The notes beneath the pieces are model-generated. The model saw only the letters and a list, made by a program, of their open reading frames with translations, was not told the origin of the DNA and made no database searches. From positions 930,001 to 994,000 of the forward strand of contig NZ_JACIAH010000001.1 in the NCBI RefSeq assembly GCF_014194695.1: a stretch of DNA of 64,000 bases, in the 5' to 3' direction. This DNA comes from Rhizobium sp. BK399 (GTDB lineage Bacteria; Pseudomonadota; Alphaproteobacteria; Rhizobiales; Rhizobiaceae). This document shows, piece after piece, positions 19,260 to 27,766 of the stretch. How positions within the stretch are numbered: position 1 is the first letter of the stretch; every line of letters starts with the position of its first letter. The position numbers were made by a program, and so were the translations under genes.

Positions 19260-19628
19260 ATGCCATCCAGTTCGCCCGACGCACTGCTGATCGATCGCAT
19301 TTTCGAGGTGTCCGATGGGATCCGCTATGTCGCCCTCTACCGAAGGGGCGAATTGGTTTCGCGACAGAAATCGCAGGTGGCTGGCGCCTCTGCATCGGAA
19401 TCGGACAAATACGAGGAACTGTTCGTCAATCCCACGCTGCTCAAGCTGGCGCGCCAACGCGGCGACCTCGATTGTGGCGGCATGCGCTTCGTCGTGATCG
19501 GATACGGCAATTTCCACCAGCTTGTCATTGACCTGCCTGACGGTCACGTATCGGTCTGCTTTGAACTCGGCTCCGCACCATTGGACCACTGGGAGGCCAT
19601 TCGCGACATTACACTCGCTTCCGGCTAA
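19260..19628 (+). CDS. Conserved hypothetical protein (122 aa)
   Basis: A small soluble protein of 122 residues with no signal peptide. The ATG follows GAGGGAG at good distance. The second half (CGGMRFVVIGYGNFHQLVI) reads as alternating beta strands. I do not recognise the family. The gene is separated on both sides and points toward the XRE regulator at 19710. Confidence 0.65.
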   Translation: MPSSSPDALLIDRIFEVSDGIRYVALYRRGELVSRQKSQVAGASASESDKYEELFVNPTLLKLARQRGDLDCGGMRFVVIGYGNFHQLVIDLPDGHVSVCFELGSAPLDHWEAIRDITLASG

Positions 19629-19709
19629 CGGTCCGGCGCGGCGTGCCCCTTATACCGCACCGAAGGTCCCTGCCGGGAAGCGGCATGGACAACCTCGTGA
19701 GGCTAACAT

Positions 19710-19973
19710 CTAGCGATCGTCTGGCGCTGACAGGCCCAGGCAGATCCCCATGCCTTCGACATCCACGAACGCGACGCCGCCGTTTTCGAAAGCAAGCCGC
19801 AACTGCGCCTCGGTTGCGCGGTGGATTTCGTGGTGCTTTCCTTCATAGTCGCGGATGGTGCTGCGCGACACGGCCGCATGCTCTGCCAGATCGAGTTGCG
19901 TCCAGTCGAGCAATCCACGAGCGGCCCGGCAGAGTGCCGGGGTCAGAATTGTTTCCTTCGCGCCTTGACCCAT
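19710..19973 (-). CDS. XRE-family helix-turn-helix regulator
   Basis: A short DNA-binding protein (87 aa) of the XRE/Cro type. Residues 9-45 form the helix-turn-helix (CRAARGLLDWTQLDLAEHA, then SRSTIRDYEG). It is followed by one small domain ending in FVDVEGMGICLGLS. This form is frequent in rhizobia. It is divergent from the antiporter at 20053 with only 79 bases between them, which makes control of that gene and of itself plausible. The open frame extends upstream; the ATG at 19973 gives the typical N-terminus. Confidence 0.75.
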   Translation of the reverse strand: MGQGAKETILTPALCRAARGLLDWTQLDLAEHAAVSRSTIRDYEGKHHEIHRATEAQLRLAFENGGVAFVDVEGMGICLGLSAPDDR

Positions 19974-20052
19974 AATGTCAAACCACCCATATTGGTTGAT
20001 ATAAGCCATATATGTCATAATTGAACCGGGATTTCCAGTACAGGAGAACGTG
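19974..20052. promoter_or_regulatory. Divergent promoter region with AT-rich dyad
   Basis: The 79 bases shared by the XRE gene and the antiporter contain CATAT at 19988-19992 and ATATG at 20010-20014, an inverted repeat around TGGTTGATATAAGCC. It is a candidate operator for the XRE protein. The antiporter ribosome site AGGAG is at 20042-20046. Confidence 0.4.
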
Positions 20053-21870
20053 ATGCCGCACGACACACCTTTGATTTCGACGATCGTCGGAGGTCTCGTG
20101 CTTGCGTTCATCCTCGGCGCGCTTGCCAACAGGCTCCGCATGCCCCCCTTGGTCGGATACCTCATTGCCGGCGTGCTCGTCGGCCCGCATACCCCCGGCT
20201 ACGTTGCCGATCAAAACCTTGCTCCTGAACTCGCCGAAATCGGCGTCATCCTGCTGATGTTCGGCGTCGGGCTGCACTTTTCTCTCAAGGATCTCCTCTC
20301 CGTTCGCGGGATCGCCGTTCCGGGCGCCATCGTGCAGATTGGATTTGCGACGTTGCTCGGCTGGGGACTGGGGGCGTTGATGGGATGGCCGACGGGCGGG
20401 AGCCTCGTCTTCGGACTCGCTCTTTCCGTCGCTTCGACGGTCGTCTTGTTGAAGGCGCTGCAGGAGCGACGGCTGATCGAAACCGATCGCGGCAAGATCG
20501 CGGTGGGTTGGCTGATCGTCGAGGACCTCGCCATGGTGCTGGCGCTGGTTCTCATCCCGGCCGCGGCCAGCATCGGCGGTGGGGAGCATGCGACCGTCGA
20601 GCCGCTCTCAGCCGCTGTCAGCCGAATTTTCGGCCTCGATCTCGGCATCGGCGGCATTATCGTCATGACGCTGATCAAGGTCGCGCTGTTCGTTGGGCTG
20701 ATGTTGGTCTTCGGGCGGCGCATCATTCCCTGGACGATGCACCGCATCGCGCACACCGGATCGCGCGAACTCTTCCGCCTCGGCGTGCTTGCCATTGCGC
20801 TCGGCGTTGCCTTCGGCGCCTCGAAGATGTTTGGCGTTTCGCTGGCTCTTGGCGCTTTCTTTGCCGGCATGGTTCTGGCCGAAAGCGAACTCAGCCACCG
20901 GGCCGCCCAGGAAAGCCTGCCGCTTCGCGATGCCTTCGCGGTTCTCTTCTTCGTCTCCGTCGGCATGCTGTTCGATCCGAACATCCTGGTCGACAAGCCG
21001 CTGCCGCTGCTTGCAACCATCTTCATTATCGTCATCGGCAAATCCATCGCCGCCTTCCTGATCGTACTGCTGTTCCGCAAGCCCGTCGGCACGGCGCTGA
21101 CGATTTCGGCAAGCCTCGGGCAGATCGGCGAATTCTCCTTCATCCTGGCAACGCTTGGCGTCGCCCTCGGCCTGCTGCCGGAGGAAGGGCGCGACCTCAT
21201 CCTGGCGGGCGCGATCATCTCGATCATCCTCAATCCGCTGCTTTTCTACGTCTGCGATCGTCTGCGCCCGATGCTGGAGCGTGGCAAGCGGGAAGAGCCT
21301 GTCGCCGAGCTGACTGCTGAGACGGCACCAGAGCCGGCTGACGAGCCCGCGGCAGAAGAAGACGATGTGCACCCGACGGCGCTTCGGGGGCACGCGATCC
21401 TCGTCGGTTACGGCCGTGTGGGCAGCATCGTCGGGCAAAACCTGAAATCTTCAGGTACGCCCTTCCTTGTCATCGAGGACTCCGACAAGCGCATTGGAGA
21501 ACTCAGGGATCAAGGGATCGAGGCAATCAGCGGCAATGCTGTATCGCGCGAGGTGCTCGACCTTGCCAACATCGGTGGCGCCCGCAGCCTCGTCATCGCC
21601 ATCCCCAATGCCTTCGAGGCCTGCCGCATCGCCGAACAGGGCCGCGACATCAACCCGTCCATCCTGATTGTCGCGCGTGCGCATTCGGACGCCGAGGTCG
21701 AGGAACTGAAGGAATACGGCGCCGATACCGTCATCATGGGCGAACGGGAAATTGCCATGGGCATGGTTGACCGGCTCGCTCAAGTGCATCATGACAGTGT
21801 GCGCTATGAAGACGAGGCCGAGACTGCTACAATTGCAGCCAAGGAAGCGCCTTCTCCCGACAAAGAATGA
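20053..21870 (+). CDS. ybaL: CPA2 family cation/proton antiporter with TrkA-N domain (YbaL/RosB type)
   Basis: A 605-residue membrane protein. Residues 1-400 form a Kef-type exchanger with about 12 membrane segments (NRLRMPPLVGYLIAGVLVGP, MFGVGLHFSL). An acidic Glu/Pro-rich linker leads to a nucleotide-binding TrkA-N domain (HAILVGYGRVGSIVGQNL). Such proteins exchange K+ or Na+ for protons, with activity tuned by NAD(H). The second codon pair (20053 ATG) is preferred over GTG at 20050 because of AGGAG 6 nt upstream. KefB is possible, but the linker and C-terminus fit YbaL better. Confidence 0.85.
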   Translation: MPHDTPLISTIVGGLVLAFILGALANRLRMPPLVGYLIAGVLVGPHTPGYVADQNLAPELAEIGVILLMFGVGLHFSLKDLLSVRGIAVPGAIVQIGFATLLGWGLGALMGWPTGGSLVFGLALSVASTVVLLKALQERRLIETDRGKIAVGWLIVEDLAMVLALVLIPAAASIGGGEHATVEPLSAAVSRIFGLDLGIGGIIVMTLIKVALFVGLMLVFGRRIIPWTMHRIAHTGSRELFRLGVLAIALGVAFGASKMFGVSLALGAFFAGMVLAESELSHRAAQESLPLRDAFAVLFFVSVGMLFDPNILVDKPLPLLATIFIIVIGKSIAAFLIVLLFRKPVGTALTISASLGQIGEFSFILATLGVALGLLPEEGRDLILAGAIISIILNPLLFYVCDRLRPMLERGKREEPVAELTAETAPEPADEPAAEEDDVHPTALRGHAILVGYGRVGSIVGQNLKSSGTPFLVIEDSDKRIGELRDQGIEAISGNAVSREVLDLANIGGARSLVIAIPNAFEACRIAEQGRDINPSILIVARAHSDAEVEELKEYGADTVIMGEREIAMGMVDRLAQVHHDSVRYEDEAETATIAAKEAPSPDKE

Positions 21871-21924
21871 GAGACTTTTGCGCCGTTGAACCGGTACGAG
21901 GCCGAAAATTTGGGTGACCACGAG

Positions 21925-22308
21925 ATGAGGCTCGACGCACGCCGCATGAGCGGTCGCGTTGCGATTTCTCTGGTCATTGCCGTCTTCGCTTATCTCGGCC
22001 TGCTGTTCGGTGGCAACCTTGTCATCGGCCCGACGCGCGGCCCGAACTCTGTCTCCTCGTCCAGCAAGGATGGCCAGCCGCTGCAGCTCAGCGTGCGAGA
22101 CGCCGTCCGCGGTATTCTGACCGCCGAGCGCAAAGCGGCACCGAAATATATTCCTTACGATTCCGCCAACGCCGCAGTCGGAGCAATCCCCGGAATTGCG
22201 CTCCTTTCGTTCGTGGAGCCTACATATCCCGTCGCCTTCCACCCGCAGCTTCGTGCCGCCGATGCGAAGGCTTACGATTCGCACGGCCCGCCTGCGGCCG
22301 CGGCATGA
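21925..22308 (+). CDS. Hypothetical protein with one membrane segment
   Basis: A protein of about 127 residues: a short basic N-terminus, one hydrophobic segment (VAISLVIAVFAYLGLLFGG), then a Pro/Ala-rich region outside with no domain I know. Possible starts are TTG 21886, ATG 21925 and ATG 21946; 21925 is a compromise. It lies 54 nt after the antiporter on the same strand and may be co-transcribed with it. Function unknown. Confidence 0.5.
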   Translation: MRLDARRMSGRVAISLVIAVFAYLGLLFGGNLVIGPTRGPNSVSSSSKDGQPLQLSVRDAVRGILTAERKAAPKYIPYDSANAAVGAIPGIALLSFVEPTYPVAFHPQLRAADAKAYDSHGPPAAAA

Positions 22309-22350
22309 ATGCGCGCCCTCCGGCGCTTTCCATGGCTTTTAAGACACGCC

Positions 22351-22371
22351 GCCTGCGCGAGGAGCGCAGGC
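22351..22371 (+). other. Perfect hairpin in the secDF leader
   Basis: GCCTGCGC pairs with GCGCAGGC around a GAGGA loop. No T-run follows, so it is not a classical terminator. It lies 29 nt before the secDF start. It may shape the mRNA leader; the loop itself looks like a Shine-Dalgarno core. Confidence 0.45.
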
Positions 22372-22399
22372 TCAAGCGTTATCAAGGATAAACAACAAC

Positions 22400-24955
22400 A
22401 TGCGTAATTCACCATGGCTGGTGTTCACCTATACGGTGATCATTCTCCTCGGCATTCTGATCGCTTTGCCGAACGCACTGCCGCAGTCCACCCTCGACCG
22501 CCTGCCCTCGTGGTTGCCGCACGACCGGGTTTCCCTCGGTCTCGACCTTCGCGGCGGCTCGCATCTCGTTCTCGAAGTCGACGAGGCGGACCTGACCCGC
22601 GAGCGCCTGCAATCGCTTCTGCAGGACGCGCGTCGCGTGCTTCGTGAAAAGAATATCCAGACGAAGTCGATTGTTCGCAATCAGAACCAGATCGTCGTCA
22701 CCCTGACGGATACTGCCCAGACCGACGAAGCCGTCACGCAGCTGAAGACGCTCGGCAACGCCATCGCCACCGGCCTCAGCGCCGGCCAGTCCGATCTCGC
22801 GGTGACGACCAGCGGCGGCAACATCCTCGTCGCCTTCTCGCCGGCCGGTATCGCAGCCAACGTCGATTCCGCGGTCCAGCAGAGCCTTGAAGTCATTCGC
22901 CAGCGCGTTGACCAGGTCGGCGTTGCCGAACCGACGATCCAGCGTATCGGCGGAAACCGCGTTCTCGTGCAGCTTCCGGGCGCACAGGACCCGTCCCGCC
23001 TTCGCCAGCTTCTCGGCTCCACCGCGAAGATGTCCTTCCACATGCTCGCTCCGAACAACCAGCCGGGACCGGGCGTGACGATGCTCAAGGACGAGCAGGG
23101 CAACAGCTATCCGGTTCTCGATCGCGTCGAAATCTCGGGCGACCGCCTCTCGGATGCCCGCGTCTCCTTCGATCCGAACACGCATGAGCCTGTCGTTAGC
23201 TTCCGCTTCGACAGCGCCGGCGCAACCCGCTTCGCCGACATCACCCGCCAGAACGTCGGCAACCCGTTTGCCATCGTTCTCGACGACAAGGTGCTGAGCG
23301 CGCCTGTTATCCGCGAACCGATCACCGGCGGCTCCGGCCAGATCTCCGGCAGCTTCTCGGCCGACAGCGCAACGACGCTTGCCGCCATGCTGCGCGCCGG
23401 CGCCCTGCCCGCCAAGCTCACCGTCATCGAAGAACGCACCGTTGGCGCCGACCTCGGTGCGGACGCTATCCGCATGGGTATCTATTCCGGCCTCGTCGGC
23501 TTCGTGCTGGTCGCTGTCTTCATCTTCATCCTGTACGGCAAGTGGGGCTTCCTCGCGAACTTCGCGCTGCTCATCCACACGATCCTGACCTTCTCGGCGC
23601 TGACGCTCGTCGGCGCGACGCTGACGCTGCCGGGTATCGCAGGTGTCGTTCTCGGTATCGGTCTTGCGGTTGACGCGAACGTTCTCATTAACGAGCGCAT
23701 CCGCGAAGAAACGCGCAAGGGCAAGAGCGCCTTTGCAGCCATCGACACCGGCTTCCGCCGCGCCTACTCGACGATTATCGACGGCAACATGACGGCGCTA
23801 ATCGCAGCGGCGATCCTGTTCTGGTTCGGCACCGGTCCGGTTCGTGGCTTCGCGGTCACCATGGCGCTCGGCCTGATCATCTCGATGTTCACGTCGGTTG
23901 CCTTCGTTCGCGTCACGATGATCGAGATCACGCGTCGCCGTAAGCTGAAGGTTTTGAACATCAAGCCGCTGATCCCGATGATGTTCAACCCTTACGGCCG
24001 CCACATCCAGTTCATGAAGGCTCGCTTCTTCGGCGTGACGGTCTCGGCGCTTCTGTCGATCGCCTCGGTCGTCCTCTTCATCCATCCGGGCCTCAACTAC
24101 GGCGTCGACTTCCGCGGTGGTATCCAGATGTCGGTGAAGACCGCGGAAGCCAGCGATCTTGGCCGCTTCCGCGAAGGCTTGAACAGCCTTGGCCTCGGCG
24201 AGGTGTCGCTGCAGTCCTATGGTGACAACAACACCATGGCGGTGCGCGCGCAACGCCAGGACGGCGGTGAAGAAGCCCAGACGGCAGCCGTCGAAAAGCT
24301 GAAGGCGGAGATCATCAAGATCGACCCGTCGGCAACTGTCACCGGCACCGACGTCATCGGTCCGAAGGTCAGCGGCGAACTTGCCTGGGCCGGCATCCTG
24401 TCGGTGGTGATCGCCAGCCTCGCGATGCTGTTCTACATCTGGTACCGCTTCGAATGGCCGTTTGCAGTCGGCGCCATCGTCACGCTCATCCTCGACGTGA
24501 CAAAGGCGATCGGCTTCTTCGCGTTGACCGGCCTCGACTTCAACCTTACCGCCATCGCCGCCATCCTCACGCTGGTGGGCTACTCGGTGAACGACAAGGT
24601 CGTGGTCTATGACCGCATGCGTGAAAACATGCGCCTCTACAAGTCGATGCCGCTCCGCGAAATCATCGACCGGTCGATCAACGAGACGCTGGCACGTAGC
24701 CTCTACACCAACGCGACCGCCTTCCTCGCCCTGCTGCCGATGGCGATCTGGGGTGGCAGCGCGGTCTCGAGCTTCGCGATCCCGATGGTCTTCGGCATCC
24801 TCGTTGCCGGCGCGTCGTCCGTCTTCATCGCGGCACCCATCCTGCTCTTCCTCGGCGACTGGCGTCGTCGCCACGGCAAGGCTGTCGCGGCCGCAGAAAG
24901 CGCGCCGGAGATCATCCCTCCGGAAGAGGGCCAGTCGCGCAAGACCGCGGGCTGA
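22400..24955 (+). CDS. secDF: Protein translocase subunit SecDF (fused)
   Basis: An 851-residue fusion of SecD and SecF, the membrane proteins that use the proton gradient to help Sec export. The SecD half has LGLDLRGGSHLVLEVD near residue 50 and six membrane segments in the second part of that half; the SecF half begins about residue 535 and has YGVDFRGGIQMSV. The two halves are joined in one frame, which is usual in this order. It ends just before a perfect terminator. ATG has AAGGA 10 nt upstream. Confidence 0.95.
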   Translation: MRNSPWLVFTYTVIILLGILIALPNALPQSTLDRLPSWLPHDRVSLGLDLRGGSHLVLEVDEADLTRERLQSLLQDARRVLREKNIQTKSIVRNQNQIVVTLTDTAQTDEAVTQLKTLGNAIATGLSAGQSDLAVTTSGGNILVAFSPAGIAANVDSAVQQSLEVIRQRVDQVGVAEPTIQRIGGNRVLVQLPGAQDPSRLRQLLGSTAKMSFHMLAPNNQPGPGVTMLKDEQGNSYPVLDRVEISGDRLSDARVSFDPNTHEPVVSFRFDSAGATRFADITRQNVGNPFAIVLDDKVLSAPVIREPITGGSGQISGSFSADSATTLAAMLRAGALPAKLTVIEERTVGADLGADAIRMGIYSGLVGFVLVAVFIFILYGKWGFLANFALLIHTILTFSALTLVGATLTLPGIAGVVLGIGLAVDANVLINERIREETRKGKSAFAAIDTGFRRAYSTIIDGNMTALIAAAILFWFGTGPVRGFAVTMALGLIISMFTSVAFVRVTMIEITRRRKLKVLNIKPLIPMMFNPYGRHIQFMKARFFGVTVSALLSIASVVLFIHPGLNYGVDFRGGIQMSVKTAEASDLGRFREGLNSLGLGEVSLQSYGDNNTMAVRAQRQDGGEEAQTAAVEKLKAEIIKIDPSATVTGTDVIGPKVSGELAWAGILSVVIASLAMLFYIWYRFEWPFAVGAIVTLILDVTKAIGFFALTGLDFNLTAIAAILTLVGYSVNDKVVVYDRMRENMRLYKSMPLREIIDRSINETLARSLYTNATAFLALLPMAIWGGSAVSSFAIPMVFGILVAGASSVFIAAPILLFLGDWRRRHGKAVAAAESAPEIIPPEEGQSRKTAG

Positions 24956-24975
24956 GAACATGCTGACGTGACTTG

Positions 24976-25014
24976 AAAAGAGGGCGCCGGTTGCAGAGCC
25001 GGCGCCCTCTTTCT
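24976..25014 (+). terminator. Intrinsic terminator after secDF
   Basis: AGAGGGCGCCGG (24979-24990) pairs over 12 bp without mismatch to CCGGCGCCCTCT (24999-25010), followed by TTTCT. Placed 23 nt after the secDF stop. It separates secDF from the kinase gene at 25041. Confidence 0.92.
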
Positions 25015-25040
25015 ATGTTGACGCAAGGAGATTCCGCGGC

Positions 25041-25748
25041 ATGTCGTCTGAACAATCGCTTGCATCGACTGAGAACGAGGAGCGCATTCGCCGCTTCCTC
25101 GCGATCGCCTCGCACGATCTGCAGTCGCCGCTGCGGCATATTGCGATGTATGCGGAAATCCTGCTCGACGACCTGGGTGACAAGCTCGACAGCGAGCAGT
25201 TGCAAAGCCTGCAAACCATTCTCCATAAAGCAGAGACGGCGCAGCGACTGACAAAGGCGCTGATCGGCTTTGCCACCAGCATGCCTCAGGTGACCGCGGA
25301 TGAGATCGATCTAAACGGTCTTGTCAGGGAGATCTGGGCCGCTATGGAGAGCGACGTGATCGCATCGGGTGCGACCTTGCAGCACGATCGCCTCCCGACG
25401 ATCGTTTCGGATGGTGCGATCGTCAGGATCGCGCTGACAAACGTGATTGCCAATGCACTGACCCATCGCGGCAGCTTGGTTCCGGTCGTGACAATCGAAG
25501 CCGAGCGGGAAGCCGCCGAAGTGACAATCCGCATTTCCGACAACGGTCCCGGTATTGACCCGACTCATCAAGACAAGATCTTCGATGCTTTCTGGAAGCT
25601 GCCGCAGGAGGGCCTGCCGGTCGGCCCTGGGCTTGGACTGACGGCCTCGCGCGAAATCTTGCGGGCGCTCGGCGGCAGCATTCGTCTGGAGCGGTCGGAC
25701 GCGGGCGGCAGTCGCTTTGCCATTCGCCTCCCCGCCTCGCGAGCATAA
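25041..25748 (+). CDS. Soluble sensor histidine kinase without a sensor domain
   Basis: A 235-residue kinase composed only of the dimerisation/phosphotransfer domain (His25 in AIASHDLQSPLRHI) and the ATPase domain (N box NVIANALTH, DNGPGID, GPGLGLTAS). The HDLxxPLR form is that of phytochrome-like kinases. No membrane segment or input domain is present, so the input must come from another protein. The gene converges with the response regulator at 25757, only 8 bases away, which makes them likely partners. It starts right after the secDF terminator. Confidence 0.85.
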   Translation: MSSEQSLASTENEERIRRFLAIASHDLQSPLRHIAMYAEILLDDLGDKLDSEQLQSLQTILHKAETAQRLTKALIGFATSMPQVTADEIDLNGLVREIWAAMESDVIASGATLQHDRLPTIVSDGAIVRIALTNVIANALTHRGSLVPVVTIEAEREAAEVTIRISDNGPGIDPTHQDKIFDAFWKLPQEGLPVGPGLGLTASREILRALGGSIRLERSDAGGSRFAIRLPASRA

Positions 25749-25756
25749 AAAACGAG

Positions 25757-26191
25757 CTACGTGGTGTAGTCGTCCTTCCAGATGTCGGGCATGTTGTAGG
25801 TCACATATTCGCGGATGATGTATTGCAAGGTGTCTGCGTCTATCTCGTCCTTGCCGATCCGGAAGTCGACGCCGTAGTCTGGGAACTGCTGGAAGTAGCC
25901 GTCCGAGATGTCCATGGAAATGACGCCGATCGGGCCGGTATAGCCGCTGCCCCGCAGCTTAGGCATTGTTTCGCGAAAATCGGCATTCGGCAGCAGCCGA
26001 TTGTCGAGGAGGATCAGGTCGAACCTGTCGCCACCGAGCTTGCCCAAAGCGTCGCCGATCGATTGTGCATAGTCGATCTCGACCGGCGGCTCGGTCAACG
26101 TAGAGAGCTTCTTTTTCAGCGATCGAAACTCGATGAACTCGTCGTCGACGAACAGCACCTTTACCGCCCTGCGGCCCTCACCGGCTGTCAT
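25757..26191 (-). CDS. Single-domain response regulator
   Basis: A receiver domain without output domain (about 144 aa). The acidic pair is in VLFVDDEF, the acceptor Asp in DLILLDNRL, the conserved Ser in IGVISMD and Lys in FRIGKDE. A GTG at 26209 overlaps the upstream LuxR stop as GTGA; the ATG at 26191 has GGAG 8 nt upstream and is preferred. In both cases it follows the LuxR gene in one operon. Role: probable phosphorelay partner of a kinase in this cluster. Confidence 0.82.
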   Translation of the reverse strand: MTAGEGRRAVKVLFVDDEFIEFRSLKKKLSTLTEPPVEIDYAQSIGDALGKLGGDRFDLILLDNRLLPNADFRETMPKLRGSGYTGPIGVISMDISDGYFQQFPDYGVDFRIGKDEIDADTLQYIIREYVTYNMPDIWKDDYTT

Positions 26192-26205
26192 TCCCGTTTC
26201 TCCGA

Positions 26206-26910
26206 TCACGACACCAGCCCCATCCTCAGCGCGATTGCGACCATGTGGACGCGGTTGACAGCCTCAAGCTTTCTCACGGCGGCCGCTATGTGGGAATTGA
26301 CCGTGTGTTCCGACAGGCCAAGGATGATCGCGATATCGGCGGATGTCTTGCCCTCACTGGTCCACTTCACGACTTCGGTCTCGCGCTGGGTAAGACGTGC
26401 AGACATTTCATGCGCCAGGATCTCCTCATAAAACTTATCGAAGATTCGGATCGTGTCGAGCAGCACCTCGGCGACCTCGCCCTGATCCGGCTCCGCCCGC
26501 TTGCCGCTGAAGGCGACGCAATAGCGCTTGCCCTCCGGAGTGAACAACGGAACAAGGAGGAAGGAATTACTGTCAAATTCGTTGAGGACGAGATCGCGCG
26601 GGTAATCTTCCCGCAAACTGCCGCTGCCGGTGAGCGGCATCGCCAGAAACTGCGCGGCTTTCGTCTTCAGCAGGCCTAGAGCCTGGCGCATGCCGTAGAG
26701 AAACAGGGCGACGCGCCGTTCGGCAACGTTTGTGATGATGATCTCGCGGTTGCTGAACGGTGGCGAAGCTTCGGAGACACGCGCCAGGGCGAAGCAGTCG
26801 AAGCGGTAGTGCTGTGCTGCGGACTTCAGCAACCGAAAGAAATCGGTGCGGTTTATCGCCCGACCGAGCTCCGGTCCGAGATGGAAAGGAATGGCGGCGG
26901 CACTGCTCAT
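26206..26910 (-). CDS. LuxR-type regulator related to VisR
   Basis: A 234-residue regulator with an N-terminal LuxR sensor fold (about 1-160) and a C-terminal GerE domain (LTQRETEVVKWTSEGKTSAD, LGLSEHTVNSHIAAAV). The end, KLEAVNRVHMVAIALRMGLVS, is close to the matching VisR segment, so the two are probably paralogues. The Trp/Tyr/Asp pattern of AHL receptors is not obvious and there is no luxI in the window. A 20-bp palindrome lies 33 bp upstream, a possible site for self-control. It forms an operon with the regulator at 25757. Confidence 0.82.
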   Translation of the reverse strand: MSSAAAIPFHLGPELGRAINRTDFFRLLKSAAQHYRFDCFALARVSEASPPFSNREIIITNVAERRVALFLYGMRQALGLLKTKAAQFLAMPLTGSGSLREDYPRDLVLNEFDSNSFLLVPLFTPEGKRYCVAFSGKRAEPDQGEVAEVLLDTIRIFDKFYEEILAHEMSARLTQRETEVVKWTSEGKTSADIAIILGLSEHTVNSHIAAAVRKLEAVNRVHMVAIALRMGLVS

Positions 26911-27222
26911 TGCACGTCCTGGGCCTCTCGGGTTTGGCGGCCTTATCCCTAGATCTAAGGATACACGTCCTAGACCGGCACAGTTATTACCACCAGCAAG
27001 ACTATTGCAGGAAGAGCGTGAAACAAGACCTCGATCTTCGGATTAGGGGCCCGCGCCGTCTCCTCCCAGTCTTTTGTCTTTCCGCATCCAACACCCCTTG
27101 AGTGCGGAAGGCGGTGCCGTAGCGGCATTGGAGGGAGCCGGCAGCCTTTCAGTCAAGGGGTTGGCTGTGTTTGTGGCGTCAAACTTAAGGTTGCCCGGCT
27201 CTCTCAGCTTTTTCTTCCAACA
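26911..27222. other. Intergenic region between the LuxR gene and the next response regulator
   Basis: 312 bases. Besides the palindrome at 26944-26963 I see no gene. The frames here do not show coding bias, and no terminator is clear. Confidence 0.35.
26944..26963. promoter_or_regulatory. 20-bp palindrome upstream of the LuxR gene (lux-box-like)
   Basis: TATCCCTAGATCTAAGGATA, with 9 of 10 base pairs complementary, lies 33 bp before the LuxR start codon. Size and symmetry are those of LuxR-family binding sites. A related half (CCTTAGGATC) is at 27632-27641, in the divergent promoter of the large kinase. Binding by the adjacent regulator is an inference. Confidence 0.55.
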
Positions 27223-27597
27223 TCAGCCTATCCGCGCCACCATGGCCGGGAGATCGATCGGTTTCTCGACATAGAAGTCGGCACCCGCGGCCAGCGCGCG
27301 CCGGCGATCCTCATCCGCATCCGAGCCTGTGCAAACACCGAGCCTAACCTGCGAAAACCGTGCGTCGGCGCGCAGTCGCATGATCAGGTCGAGGCCGCTG
27401 TCGAGCGGCATATAGAGATCGACGATCAGGGCGTCCGGCAATTCTTCATGCTTCGCATATGTTTCTTCCAGCGCCTGCACGGCATCCTCAGCCTTGGAGA
27501 AGCATAGGAGCGTGACGCCAACCTGCTGCTTCTTGCGCACATAATCGGCGTAGAAGAGGTCGTCGGCGTTGTCATCTACGTAGAATACCGTCGGCAT
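27223..27597 (-). CDS. Single-domain response regulator, Rcp1-like
   Basis: A receiver domain of 124 residues (TVFYVDDNADD at the start, acceptor Asp in DALIVDLYMP, Thr in GVCTGSD, Lys in YVEKPIDLP), without an output domain. The ATG at 27597 begins at the first strand; a GTG at 27627 with AAGG upstream would add ten residues. It is divergent from the large kinase at 27767, which makes it a natural partner for one of the phytochrome-like kinases. Confidence 0.82.
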   Translation of the reverse strand: MPTVFYVDDNADDLFYADYVRKKQQVGVTLLCFSKAEDAVQALEETYAKHEELPDALIVDLYMPLDSGLDLIMRLRADARFSQVRLGVCTGSDADEDRRRALAAGADFYVEKPIDLPAMVARIG

Positions 27598-27766
27598 ATC
27601 GATCCGTTCGAACCATGAGGCTGCCACTATGCCTTAGGATCGGGTGGCGGGAAAACCGAAATACGCCATCCCTGCAGCGCGCGGGAAAGCTCTCGTAACC
27701 GCAACGAACCATATTGAAAGTTCCCAGTTTCCAGAACTAGATGAGCGCGCAAATGGGAGAGACCGC

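Noticed and set aside
23798..24961. Minus-strand frame of 387 codons
   Set aside because: Antisense to the SecF half of secDF; the sense product has all motifs.
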